From Emergomyces orientalis (lineage: Eukaryota; Ascomycota; Eurotiomycetes; Onygenales; Ajellomycetaceae): 64,000 nt of DNA. The DNA lies in assembly GCA_002110485.1 (NCBI GenBank), contig MOWL01000049.1, positions 1 through 64,000 of the forward strand. Reading direction: 5' to 3'. The notes under the pieces were generated by a model. It was not told the origin of the DNA and ran no database searches. It was given only the letters and a program-made list of their open reading frames with translations. Of the stretch, positions 35,551 to 46,671 are shown piece after piece (the first letter of the stretch is position 1; every line of letters begins with the position of its first letter). Made by a program: the position numbers and the translations under genes.

Positions 35551-36068
35551 TTATTATTATTATATTATACACCACTTAATCTCAGGGATATGTGGGAAAC
35601 TATTTATTTTATCTAACAAGGAAAACCATGCAATAAGAGAGCTTACTGCTGGATTAAAAACCTCATGCACTAATAAATGTATGCAACAGTTTCTGTGAGG
35701 CTTCAGGCTACTGGGGACCAGCAACTGCTGTCCTCAAGAAGAGAAGAGAATGGGATGAGAAAAGAAAAATTAAAAATAAAGAAAAATTACACTGAGCATT
35801 TTTGAAAATGCGCCCGCGTGTGAGTGAGTGAGTGAAAGACGCCAACTGCGCTCTGAAGTGTAGAGAGCCGCGTCTTTAGCATGAAATGAGTGTGGGGATG
35901 TGCCATGAGCACTGATTTTGTGTGGTAAGCGCGCTTTCAGTGGTTTCAGCATGATGTTTATTGAGGTCTGCGTATGCTTGATTGAGATGTGATAGATTGC
36001 TGCTCCTCTGTCTGATAGACACTCAGTGTCTTTGCCAGTGAGAACTGTGGTAGAATTCCCTGCTTGAT

Positions 36069-39000
36069 TCACCATTTTGTTAGACAGTGTAGTCCTTCTT
36101 TGGTGTTCAATAGTCATTTCTTGTCGATTCTGCCCTCATGCAGCAGACTCCCGTGACTGTGCTGGAATCTATCACAGTGAACTATCACATGCATCACTGT
36201 TTCATTTGAATAGCCACATTCACATGCTGGTGATGGGAAATCCGGTACTCGTCTTTTATGTAGAAAGGCTGCCAGCCCTGTTTTCCCTGATCTTAGTTGA
36301 ATTATCAGCGAGCTTCTGGCCTTGCTTAGACCCTTGTGTCATTTCAGAATGCTTTTGTCTGGGGGTCAATCAAAGAGTTCACACCAGGAAGGTGCTCTAG
36401 CTCTTCATTGTTTTCTTTATCTACTCAGGATTTCTTTTCGCACCCATTCATCATGTGAGAAGTGCTGTGTTGCTGCTGAATTTGTGCTTTGAGCAGTCTC
36501 TTGCTTGCTCTTTTTCACTCAAAGCTTCTCCCAATTTTCAGACAGACTGTCTGGATGAATCATCTTCTCAATGAGTCTTCTGTGCACTGCGCCTCTTCAC
36601 CTGAGTTTAACTCTCACTGCTGTGCATGCCTCTTCAATTTGTGTTGCCATTCCAGAGGCCTTCAGTCGTTTTGTGGCGCGCGCCACAACTCCATCAAGAT
36701 AGATGTTCAGGGGTGGTGTGTATGTCTCTGCTTCCAGTGTGGATATTGGTGTTGCTCTGTATGCTCCAGCTACTATTCTCAGGCATTCATTCTGTGTTCT
36801 GATTAGGCCCTCTGTGTGCTGTTTATTGCGCATGCGTCCTTCGCGCTTGATGCGCGGTTGATGCCATGCCAGTGCGCTGTAAGCTATAGCTGGCCGTATG
36901 ACCATGTTGTATATTGTTCTAGCTTGATGTAGGGGGACTCCCCAGGTGGCCCGTGTTGTCTGTGATAGTGCCTTTATCTGTGACTTCATTTTTCCTGCTA
37001 TAGCATCCATGTGACCTTTCCATTGAAGCTTGGAATCCAGCCATACTCCTAGAACTCTCATCACCTTCTGTGGCTTGATAATTTGCTGAGGCAGTCTCAG
37101 AGAGTGATTCAAGTTGAATCAAGTTCAGGCTCTAGTGAAGTGCATCAACTCATACTTCTGCGGAGCAAAAATAGCTTCATGTCTTCCTGCCCATTCTTCA
37201 CATTCTGCGTGCACCCGTGTGAGCTGCGCGCAATTTGCTTCAGTTGATGGCCCGTATGCTATTATATTGACATCATCCACAAATCCTATGCAGCTCACTG
37301 ATCTATTCAAGGGTGAGCATATCCGGAGCAGTTCCTCATTGTAAAATAGAAAGATAATGGGAGAGAGAGGTGATCCTTGTGATATCCCAGCTGAAATATT
37401 GAAGGCCTCAGTTTTCTGTTCTTCAAATGTGAGCGTGGATCGTCTATCTGACATAAATGAGTGTATCCACCCTGTCAGCTGTCTTGGTAGGCCCTTCATG
37501 CGAAGAATGTGTGTGAGTCGGTCTTTGAGCACTCTATCATAAACTCCTGAGATGTCCAATGATAGAACTGTGGCCACTGTGTCTGACTTCTCCCATGCTG
37601 TTCTAATTTGTGCTAGCAGTAGTGATACTGCTGTTTCGGTTGATCTGGCCCGCCTAGCACCCATCTGTTGAGATGGCAGTAGATTGAGTGTTTCCGCTAG
37701 TCATCTGAGTTTCTGCGCGGTGGCTGATTCTATTATTTTTCCCATTGTATCCAGTAGGGCAATGGGCCTCCATGCCTCTGCCTTTTGATAATCCCCTTTT
37801 CCTGGTTTTTTCAGTACCACTGTTCGAGCGGTCTTGAATATCTCCGGGTAGTGTTCCCATTCCCAGCATGCCAGTGTGAGCTCTGTCATAGCCTTTGTGA
37901 AGCTTGGTCCCAGCATTTTCAGAAATTCATTGGAGACTCCATTGATACCTGGTGCTTTGTTGCTTGATAGATGTGCTATGAGCGCGGCCATTTTCTCCTC
38001 TGTGATGCTTATTGTCTCTGTTGTTTCCAGTGGGTGTTCCGCCTCCTCCATGTCCCTGTTGTCACTGACTAGTGGCAGGGGGAAGAACCTTTGTCTCAGA
38101 ATCTTGGCTTTATCATCAAAGGAATTGACTGGTGGTAGATTTTCTCTGCCTTCTACTATCAATGCTGGAATTCTTGGAGATTGTGCATGCTCATTGCTGC
38201 TTTGACACCCCCATTTGGCCATCTTCCATAGTAGCTTGGGCTTGGACTCTGTGCTGTGCATTAGTTCTCTGAAACTGTTTGTTTTAGTCAGTTTAACCTC
38301 TCTGTTTCTCAGGGCTCAAGCTTTAATTATATCTGCTGCAGAGATGTTTCTGTCTTTCTTGACTTTTTTATATTGATTGACTGCCTCTGCTACTCGAGGG
38401 GACCACCATGACCGGCTGTGTTGACTGTAGTTTGAGACTTTGGCATGTTTTGCTGCTAGATCTTCCACAAATTTGAAAAGATATCTTGCATAGCTGTTTA
38501 TCTGATCTTTTGAAGTCAGTGCCCCTGGGCTTCTCAGTGTCTGGCAGTCCTGCGCTATCTGTTCCAGGCAGAAGTGATGCCAAGTGCGTCTTTTTCTGCT
38601 GCTATATAATGCTTTTAGCTCAAGAGTAGTTGCAATTGGCATGTGATCTGATGCCATATTTGCTTCATGTTCTAGCTTGCAGCTGATCATTTGACTGTGT
38701 AGACCAGCAGACAAAAAGATTAGATTCACTGTGGTGCCCTGACTTTCTCTATCTTGCCAGGTGATCGTGCCTTCTGAAGTTGCTAGATGTAGATTCAAGG
38801 CACTGATTTGAGCATTGAGTTTCCAGGCCATGGCAAAGTTTTCTCTGACCCTGCTACCTCCCCAGAGAGTGTGATGTACATTAAAGTCTCCAATCACTAT
38901 AACATCTGCTTGATGCGTGTTTATTTGAGTTTCCTGCGCGCCTGATGCTCCCTCTGCACTCTCAGTTGTTGCTTGATGCGCATTTTCCTGGTTTATTCGC

Positions 39001-39425
39001 GCTTCTAGCATTCTATCCGCTTCTTCAACCACCGCTTGGAGCTGATGAATGGGTGAGTCTGGTGGCATGATTGTGTAGCTTCCTGGTGGTGACGCGTACA
39101 TGTTGATGATATTGATAGGCCCACTCTCTGTCAACAGAGTAAGTACCAGTATATGAGTGGATATTGTGCTCACTCTTCAGGTCTTGACTGCAATTCTCTT
39201 GTTAATTAGAAAGCACACCTTCATGTCCTTCTGCTCCATGCCTGCTTGCCAGAATCCACAGTTGGCTGGACAGTGTGTGCCTGTTTTAGGGTGTTTTTGT
39301 ATCCAGAGCTCTTGTATTGCAATCACATCATAGTTTAATGCCGTTTCAGGCTTTGCCAAAAGAGGTCCCATAACCTTGTTTGACTTATGCACATTGTATT
39401 GTAAAATGACTAGCCTGTTCTTCAT
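36069..39425 (-). pseudogene. LINE ORF2: endonuclease and reverse transcriptase, TGA-interrupted
   Basis: One frame of 1119 codons runs from ATG 39425 to TGA 36069. The AP-like endonuclease has L-Q-Y-N-V at the start, I-G-D-F-N-V-H-H near 38900 and S-D-H-M-P-I near 38650. RT follows with K-K-P-G-K-G-D (about 37795), D-I-S-G-V-Y-D (about 37545), Q-G-S-P-L-S-P (about 37375) and the F-V-D-D-V catalytic box (about 37280). Past the thumb, a C-terminal C-E-C-x7-H-V-x4-C zinc-binding motif lies near 36180-36230. I count eleven TGA, one TAA and no TAG inside the frame, with no frameshift. The TGA sites fall where Arg or Trp would be expected. Confidence 0.88.
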
Positions 39426-40807
39426 GATTCATTCATGTGATTATTCTGCGAGCTGCTGTTCTGTGTTGATGTCTCCAGTGTTACTGGATCACTTGCTGCT
39501 TGAATGAAGCTTGTCATAGCTCCTCATTGTTGTGCTTCTGCTCTTGATACATCTGTTGATCTTCCTGCTCTTCGCGGGGGTTCTATGAAGTCCTCATTCA
39601 GAGGCCTGTTCCATTTGTGTGGAAAGCTAAATTCATCTGCATCTGATGCTCTTATATTGAAGCGCTTGAAGCATTCAATCAGTGTCTCTTTAGCACTTTT
39701 GGCTTTCAGTCTTCTCTCTGGGCAGTTTGAGTGCCATGCTGCATGACTATCACCACAGTTACTGCACTTGAGTCTGCTGCCTTCTGCTGCTTCTTTGCAG
39801 GCCTTGTCACCATGATCTTTTTGTGCACAGTGACCACAGGTTTCCTCTCTTCTGCAGAAGCGAGCTATATGTCCATACTGTTGACACTTGTAGCATCATG
39901 TGACCCTGGCCTCTCTGTGAAATATTTCAACTGTGCAATATTCATTGCCTAGAACGAGTCCATTGTCCACCAGTGCATTGGCCTGGTGAGGTGCAGCAAC
40001 ATTGATGATTATACTGCCATGTGATTTCTGTTGTCTAACCATCATTTTGTCCATCTTGTGTATCAGTGTCTTGCAGCATAGTGCTGTATTCTGCTTGTAG
40101 ATGCTCTCAATGATGTACTCAGAGCTGCTCCAGTCAATGACTCTCATAGAAGCATCTTTGACTAGTACTGCATACATCTCCTGCTTCATGCGTGCTTTGT
40201 CTCCCCATTCACGTGTCCAGCTATCATCTGCTGCGAGCTCTGCCTTGATGTCCTGTGTGTCTGTCATCAAAATCATGTCTTCGCTTGACATGTGTCTTGC
40301 TGTCATCACTTTGCTCTTGATTATCTCTTTGATGACCTCATTCGCTTGTTTAACAATCATTTCTGGTGTGTGTTCTGTCTCTGGCATAGCATCACAGCTT
40401 TGTTGAGTAATGACTACCTCTCGCAGTGTTCTGGTTGGTATGGTTTTAACTGTTGTCTCCCCTCTGGCTGCTATTGCTGCCCATGAGAGTGCTCCGTTGA
40501 GCTTGTCTCACAATTCCTGCTGTTTTGGTGTGTCAATTGCGCGTTCCATTCTCTTCAGAAGCTGGTCACACAGTTCCATCTTCACTCCTCGCACTGCTTT
40601 CAATGCCTTCTGTAAATACTCTTTATCTTTGTTATTCACTTTCTCATTCTTCTCTCCCTCTTCAAGGATCGCAGCTAGTGTTTGAATTGCTGTTGCTAAG
40701 CTGTTTGTCTTTGTTTTCTGTGTCACAGAGTTTTTCGTCTCCGGCACGCGTTGAGCCTTGCGCATGCCATCTTCCACCATAACCACCTCCCCCACATCCA
40801 ATGCCAT
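39422..40807 (-). pseudogene. LINE ORF1: RNA-binding Gag-like protein with CCHC knuckles
   Basis: The 461-codon frame from ATG 40807 stays in register to a TGA at 39424-39422. Its middle part is Lys/Glu-rich with helical character. The C-terminal part carries zinc knuckles: C-x2-C-x4-H-x4-C near 39893, a second C-x2-C-x5-H-x4-C, and a third degenerate one. In-frame TGA codons lie at 40508, 39896 and about 39510, with no TAA or TAG. The stop codon overlaps the ORF2 start as ATGA, suggesting coupled termination-reinitiation. Confidence 0.85.
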
Positions 40808-40973
40808 TGTAATGATGTGTAAAGAATGCCTGATGCTCTCTTTCTATTCTTAATAGTGTTTTTCCCGCGTGTTTGATTGTTTTTCAAGTTTTATATGACT
40901 TTGTATATTTAAAAGCTTTAAATATTTCTTTTCTCTGTGTATTCTCAAGAAATTTATTCCAGCAGCTAGTTTT

Positions 40974-40989
40974 CTACCATCATATATTA
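40974..40989. repeat. Target-site duplication of the LINE, right copy
   Basis: Identical 16-bp partner of 35535-35550. It begins 39 bp downstream of the fahA stop codon when read along fahA. Confidence 0.9.
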
Positions 40990-41012
40990 AACAATTCATA
41001 AATCTTAGTATC

Positions 41013-42299
41013 CTAGATCTGAGGAGCGGGCAAAACAACGGCAGCACAATCACCGAAGCCGACATAGCTCCCCTCCTTCCCACACGCGCCTCGAAGAATA
41101 ACCTCGTCGCCATCCTGCAAGAAAACCCGCTCAGATCCATCAACAAGTTTGATTGGATTCTTCCCACCGTCGGTATTCTCCAATAAACTACCCAGAGTCC
41201 CCGGTCTATCACCAGAGATTGTACCGCTCCCCAAAAGATCACCAGTTCGCATATTACAGCCTGTAACCGAATGATGAGCCAACATCTGTGGGAAGGAGAA
41301 GAGTAGGTTCTTAGAGTTCGACTCGGCAATCTTGGTATTCTTGCCGTTTACAACAAGATTCACTTCCAGTGGGATGTCGTATACATTCTCGGCCTTCTTT
41401 TCCTGGAGATAAGGGAGCAGGGGGTTTCCGGGCTCTAGGCCCTGAGTACGGAATGGCTCCAAGGCATCCATCAGGACAACCCAGGGTGTGATGGTGGTAG
41501 CGAAGTTCTTTGCGTTGAAGGGGCCTAGTGGAACGTATTCCCACGCCTGGATGTCACGGGCAGACCAGTCGTTCATCAAGACAACGCCGAAAAGATGATC
41601 CTCAGCCTGATCAATGGGGATGGGTTCGCCCAGTTCGTTGCCTTTAGCAACGAAGACGGCCAGCTCAAGTTCGATGTCCAACCTTTTGCAAGGGGAGAAG
41701 ATGGGTTCCTTGGGAATGGCGGCTGGGTTGGCGAGGATTTGGCCATTAGGGCGCCGGATGGGTTGCCCCGAGACGATGACGGATGATGCACGTCCATGAT
41801 AACCAACTGGCAGGTGTTTGTAATTTGGCTGCAGGGCGTTGTCGGGTCCACGGAATAGGACACCAACGTTGTAAGCATGATTGAGACCTGCGTAGAAGTC
41901 TGTATAATCACCAATGCTCAGGGGGAGATGGTTGATGGCGTCTTTTCTCAAAACTAACGCGGATTGCTTGAGAGGTTCATTCGATTTCAGCAGCTCTGGG
42001 AAAGGGGTGTTTTCCTTGAAAATGGCCTGTAGATATTCTCGCACCTGGCGATGAACGGGTCTACCGAGGGCTGCGAAGTCGTTCAATGTTGGCTGGGCGA
42101 AGACGTCGAGGTGCTGCTGGAAGGAGGGCAATTGTGCAAACCCCCCGCCTGAAGCGAAGGCGAAGAGATCTAGCGCATGATTGCCAATTGCAATTGCTGG
42201 GCGGGGGTTAGATGAGGCAGTGGTAGAGATAATTCCGAAAGGGATGTTGGCCAGAGAGAAGGGAGACTCCTTAGGGATTTGAAGCCAGGAGGATGCCAT
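41013..42299 (-). CDS. fahA: Fumarylacetoacetase (fumarylacetoacetate hydrolase)
   Basis: The enzyme hydrolyses fumarylacetoacetate to fumarate and acetoacetate, ending tyrosine catabolism. From M-A-S-S-W (42299) the product has 428 residues, the normal family length. The N-terminal SH3-like domain covers about residues 15-118. The catalytic domain shows D-Y-T-D-F-Y (metal ligand Asp), H-G-R-A-S-S-V, E-L-E-L-A (two Glu metal ligands), N-D-W-S-A-R-D-I and the Lys in P-F-N-A-K-N-F. The upstream in-frame stretch to 42599 has no such homology and contains poly(T), so the 42299 start is preferred. A LINE in the same orientation begins 39 bp after the stop, replacing the native 3' flank. Confidence 0.95.
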   Translation of the reverse strand: MASSWLQIPKESPFSLANIPFGIISTTASSNPRPAIAIGNHALDLFAFASGGGFAQLPSFQQHLDVFAQPTLNDFAALGRPVHRQVREYLQAIFKENTPFPELLKSNEPLKQSALVLRKDAINHLPLSIGDYTDFYAGLNHAYNVGVLFRGPDNALQPNYKHLPVGYHGRASSVIVSGQPIRRPNGQILANPAAIPKEPIFSPCKRLDIELELAVFVAKGNELGEPIPIDQAEDHLFGVVLMNDWSARDIQAWEYVPLGPFNAKNFATTITPWVVLMDALEPFRTQGLEPGNPLLPYLQEKKAENVYDIPLEVNLVVNGKNTKIAESNSKNLLFSFPQMLAHHSVTGCNMRTGDLLGSGTISGDRPGTLGSLLENTDGGKNPIKLVDGSERVFLQDGDEVILRGACGKEGSYVGFGDCAAVVLPAPQI

Positions 42300-44025
42300 G
42301 ATTGAGGATGAGAAATATCTGATAAAGGTGAGACTATTACTATTACGAGGATGTATCCGTAAGAGGTAGCTGTGAAGTCTCGGAGATTTTAATATCAGAT
42401 GGCAACTTTGGCAAGGAGATGAGATATAAACAGAAACAGGAACAGGAAATAGCTTCATGTTATTTTTTTTAATTTTTTTTTGGAGGGGGAACAAAGTCAC
42501 AATACACCCCAGCTCCTTCCATGTTTCCCCCTTGCCGGCGCCAAGAAGGTCATCGCTCCACCCCCCGCCATACGGAAATGCTTCCGCGCGCTTATTCACG
42601 GGAGACTAGCGAATGTCCCGTCAGCCGCTAGTCCGGTAGTAACCTAGCGGAATTTACATTCTGCGTTTCGGCAGTGATTTCCCGGCTTCCCAGCAATCAG
42701 TGCACGCAAGGGCCGAGAATACCCAAAAAATTGTGACACGAAGCATACTATTGTTCCAGCCTCTAGTTCTTATCCGGATACTAGGAATTCTCGCTTATAA
42801 CACGCTGCTGTTGATAAATATGGCATATAACCACCCCCTGTGCCCATAGGCGCCATCACGCCGAGACCCATCCGCAGAGTCCATTGAATATGCACTTGTC
42901 ATCCATGTTCTTCCACAACTTGAACTGAAAGGCTTGTCGCTGTGGGGGTAGAATATTTAATTTCGCGTTGTGTTGCTCTAATGTCCAAAAGCAATTGGTA
43001 TGGTTACTGGCTAGTCTTCCCTCTATCATGAGAACAGTGACAACAGGCATGTGGTCTGATGATTGATGATCCAAGGTAGGATAGCAAGAATGCAAGCAGT
43101 TTCAGCTCCTTAAAGTCAAGGCAGAGATTCTTCGACAATCACTCTTTCCTCGCCCTTTGGCGTTTGACCTTGGCATTGCGTTCCAGCATCCCCCGAGAGT
43201 GACCGCCGCAGCTAGCATCACAGAGCGTGCTGACTGCGCGACTACTCAATGATGATGTACTTGGGGCAAGTGGAGGGCTCAACCAGCTTTTGAAGATGCT
43301 GGGGGAAATGGCCCTTTATCAAGGTAGTTGCCGCGCTTACTGAAGCCTACTAGCTGTGGAATCAATACGGAGCAGTCTGATGTCGAATAGTGATGGCGAC
43401 GGTGCAATTTGATTGACTGATTAACTGGACGACCTGAAATCTATGCATTCAGTAAAAGCACTACATATTAGATGTTTAAGTACTAGTGACGCGCCTCAGC
43501 TTTCTCAGTTTCAGAGAACAAGTCCAGGTCTGATCACTAATACTTCGATCCCATGAGATATATTCTTTCAGAGCCTGCTATGTAAAAAGTACGCTGGCTA
43601 GTATTCTACTCTTCGGCTTAGAAGTCTTCATCCAGTGAACCTGGGTTTAACTGCAGTAGAGGAGAAGGATTGGGAATTTGGGGGCTCCTTGCTCCGTGGG
43701 TGTGGCAGAACCAAGCCTGTCAAGGCAGGGTGTGCTGAGCAATGACACCAAAAGGGTGTGTGCTTGAAGTTTATTGTGTATCTCGCAATGGAAGAGGATA
43801 TGATGTCTCTGACCCGCAGTTGGTAGTTGGGGGTCATGCATCCAAGCTGTTGATCATGGATGCCAAGACCCAACTCAGAATATTCCACCAAAGCGGGTCT
43901 CGCCCGAGATGTTCATTAACCACGTGACCATGCTCTCATTACGAGTTTGCCCTAACTCCGACATCTGCCCTGAATACCTCCAACCTTCGCTTGTTGTCAA
44001 ACTGCAGCCTGGCATACGCTTTATC
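42300..44025. other. Intergenic, fahA and gcvT upstream regions
   Basis: Divergent 5' regions of fahA and gcvT. Apart from a LINE endonuclease fragment (own entry) no coding signal is convincing. A poly(T) run lies near 42463-42480, close to the fahA start. Confidence 0.5.
42856..43095 (-). pseudogene. Fragment of a LINE endonuclease domain
   Basis: A minus-strand frame of 79 codons contains Q-S-S-D-H-M-P-V-V-T-V-L, the C-terminal His-containing motif of AP-like endonucleases, in the register seen in non-LTR elements, followed by a W-T-L-E-Q-H-N-A-K-L-N stretch as in the linker after the domain. The rest of the element is absent. Its sequence is not a copy of the LINE at 35551-40973, so it belongs to another family. 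Confidence 0.5.
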
Positions 44026-45590
44026 ATGAAGCCATTAACTGCTCGTTCGATTTTGAAAGGGGCCACTGTCCCACGACTGAGGCCTGGATATGCTGCACCA
44101 ATCATCCGAGCTGCCAATGGTTCCGGATCTTGGAGCCCTCTGGTAAACAGGCAGCCCGCTCTCCTCACCACCGCCACCGGTAACAGTTGCGTGCCATTGC
44201 ACTCTCGGGCCGATTTTTCCGTCCCGCAGACATTCTTGAGATGGAGTTCCTCTTCTTCCTCGTCTGCAGCATCGGCATTGAAGAAAACTCAGCTATATGA
44301 CCTTCATGTTGCTCACAAAGCCAAGATGGCACCCTTTGCCGGGTACTCCATGCCACTAGTGTACGCCGATTTGAGTCATGCTGAAAGCCACCACTGGACA
44401 AGAAGCAAGGCTAGCTTATTTGATGTGAGCCATATGTATGTTATATCCAACATTAATTTAGACTTCGTCGTTATTCTTGAATAGCGCATACGAGATTTAC
44501 TGTTACTGATGTGTACACCTTCAGGGTTCAACACCATATTCGAGGTCCTGGTGCTCTGGACCTTCTCATGAAACTTACCCCTTCGTCCCTGAATTTGTTG
44601 CACGATAACCGCTCCACGCTCTCCTGCCTCCTCGATAAAGAAACTGGGGGTATTATTGATGATACAGTCATCACCCGTCTGGGCCCTGAATCATTTTATG
44701 TAGTCACAAACGCTGGCCGCCGCAAAGAAGATCTAGAATTTCTTGAGAAGGAAATTGAGGAATTTAGACAGACTCATGATCCCTCATCCCGCGAATCTGT
44801 CATCAACTGGTCCATCCTCGATAATCGAGCTCTTGTCGCAATCCAAGGCCCCGCTAGCGCATCCATTCTCCAATCCCTCATCACACCCGGTGAAGCATCT
44901 ATAGACTCAGACCTCAGCACTCTCCACTTTGGCCAATGCCGCTCCCTACACCTCAATTTCCCTGATGGAACTCACACGCCATCCCGCCTCCTCATTTCCC
45001 GCACAGGCTACACTGGCGAAGATGGCTTTGAAATTTCCATCCCCACAGACACCGACCCGCAGCTCCCCATGAAAGTCTCTGAGCTATTCCTCTCCAACCC
45101 TGATGTCCGCCTTGCCGGCCTCGCAGCCCGCGACTCCCTCCGCCTCGAAGCTGGAATGTGCCTATACGGTCATGACATAACCACTGCACAAACCCCTCCC
45201 ACTGCGGGCCTTGGTTGGCTCGTTGGCAAAGACAGACGGGACCCGTCGTCCCCTTCCTCTTCCTTCAATGGTGCCTCTGTCATCCTGCCACAGCTCGCAT
45301 CTCCTACTAAGACGCTCACGGAGCGACGCATCGGGTTAACCATTGAGGCGGGAGCTCCGGCGCGCGAAGGTGCGCCGATTGTTGATATCGCAGATGGCTC
45401 AACGCAGATTGGAGTGGTGACATCTGGGTTGCCAAGCCCGACACTGGGAGGAACGAATATCGCGATGGGATATGTGAAACAAGGACTTCATAAAAAGGGG
45501 ACTGAGGTGGGTGTTCTAGTTAGAAAGAAGCTGCGCAAGGCTACTGTGACATCCATGCCATTTGTGCCGACTAAGTTCTACAAGGGCTGA
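44026..45590 (+). CDS. gcvT: Aminomethyltransferase, T protein of the glycine cleavage system (mitochondrial)
   Basis: The T protein moves the methylene group from the lipoyl arm of H protein to tetrahydrofolate and releases ammonia, in the mitochondrial matrix. Two exons, 44026-44435 and 44525-45590, join over an 89-bp intron (GTATGT..CTTCAG) to give 491 residues. The first 75 or so residues are Arg/Ser-rich without acids and end near W-S-S-S-S, a mitochondrial presequence. The folate-binding domain reads A-P-F-A-G-Y-S-M-P, F-D-V-S-H-M, the T-G-Y-T-G-E-D-G-F-E signature near 45005 and R-L-E-A-G-M-C-L-Y-G. The C-terminal barrel ends V-T-S-M-P-F-V-P-T-K-F-Y. An earlier in-frame ATG (43933) is possible but would precede the presequence. 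Confidence 0.95.
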
Positions 45591-46671
45591 ATTCTTTCGG
45601 ATGTTAATATGAGTTGATTTCCTAATTGATTGATTGATTTATACATATATACATATCTATATATACATGTATTTGTTTTTTTTTTTTTTTTTTTTTTTTT
45701 TGCCCTCTGTTATTTTATCCCGTTTTGAGATCCGAATGATTTTTGATTAAACCTCTTAATCCATTAAATAGGACGAGTTAAATGAGTAATCCGTGCTTCT
45801 CTATGAAAGAAGTTGACCTAACAGGACTCATCCGTCGGAATAAAATTGCCTTCACCGTTGAGGCCCCTGGGTTTCGAGCGAGTGAATATAGTGCTGCTTG
45901 TACTGTACATATATACATAATGATTGTCTTCATCGCGAACACTACTTGAGCCACAGCAGCGTCAGGTATGGGTGCAGTTCCTTGTTTCTGCAGACTGCGA
46001 GTGGGGAAGATGTATTTAATGAAGCATTGGCAAAAGCCGGAGGAACCCAGTCACACGCAATAATTTTTGGCTAATATCCTCCAAGGCGCAGATCTCAGGA
46101 GGGTCAAATAGATGGGGGTTTCCTGTAATGGTTTTTTCCTACCTCCAATTAATCTTTGCGTGACTGTAGGCAAATATTCCGTTTGATTTCAATGTGTCAT
46201 TCATCGGGTCAGATTCGAATCTGCAATTGATATCGATCTCTTTGCCGATTGGTGCTCCGCCCAGAAGGGGGCCCTTAGTCAGCGACTAGAACTGGGTGGA
46301 CGCCTCTAGAGCATACTGGAGGGGCTCTGCCTCTGCAACTTTCAATGAAATTCCAGACAATTCAACCCGGATTCCATTTGAGGAATAAATTTTGTGAAAT
46401 ATCTTCTTTTATTTCAAAGAAACACAAAAAGGCCACTTGAGAACGATGCTTCAGATATCAAAAACAAGTTTGGCTCGACACGCAATACTAATTTCCTGAA
46501 GCAGAACGTCATCGATATAAAAAAGACTGTAACTTTGCCGAGAACAAATAAAAAATCCAAAAAAAATCCAACAAGACCCTGAGCTTGACAAGGCAACCGG
46601 GGAAAACCAAAACTCATATACGTAGCTACGGCATTCCATATATATGTTCAGCTCATATACGACCGCCAACC
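45591..46671. other. Intergenic
   Basis: Contains a poly(T) run of more than 30 bases (about 45669-45702) and AT-rich sequence, and the presumed promoter of OPI10. No gene seen. Confidence 0.5.

Larger units (their letters stand above)
35551..40973 (-). mobile_element. Full-length LINE (non-LTR retrotransposon), Tad/I-like layout
   Basis: On the minus strand the element has a 5' leader of about 165 bp, ORF1 with zinc knuckles, ORF2 with AP-like endonuclease and reverse transcriptase, a 3' UTR of about 500 bp and an AT-trinucleotide tail near 35551-35570. A 16-bp target duplication flanks it. The 5' end at 40973 lies at the duplication, so the copy looks full length. Its 3' 140 bp are repeated at 9141-9280. 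Both ORFs are free of frameshifts but carry scattered TGA codons, so this copy is presumably dead unless TGA is read through. Confidence 0.93.

Noticed and set aside
36069..40807. LINE uses a code with TGA as Trp
   Set aside because: Many TGG codons remain, several TGA are better explained as former CGA (Arg), and intact host genes here use the standard code; deamination is simpler, though not proven.
42300..42599. N-terminal extension of fahA up to 42599
   Set aside because: The extra 100 codons include a poly(T)-derived stretch and do not match fumarylacetoacetase; M-A-S-S-W at 42299 gives the normal length.
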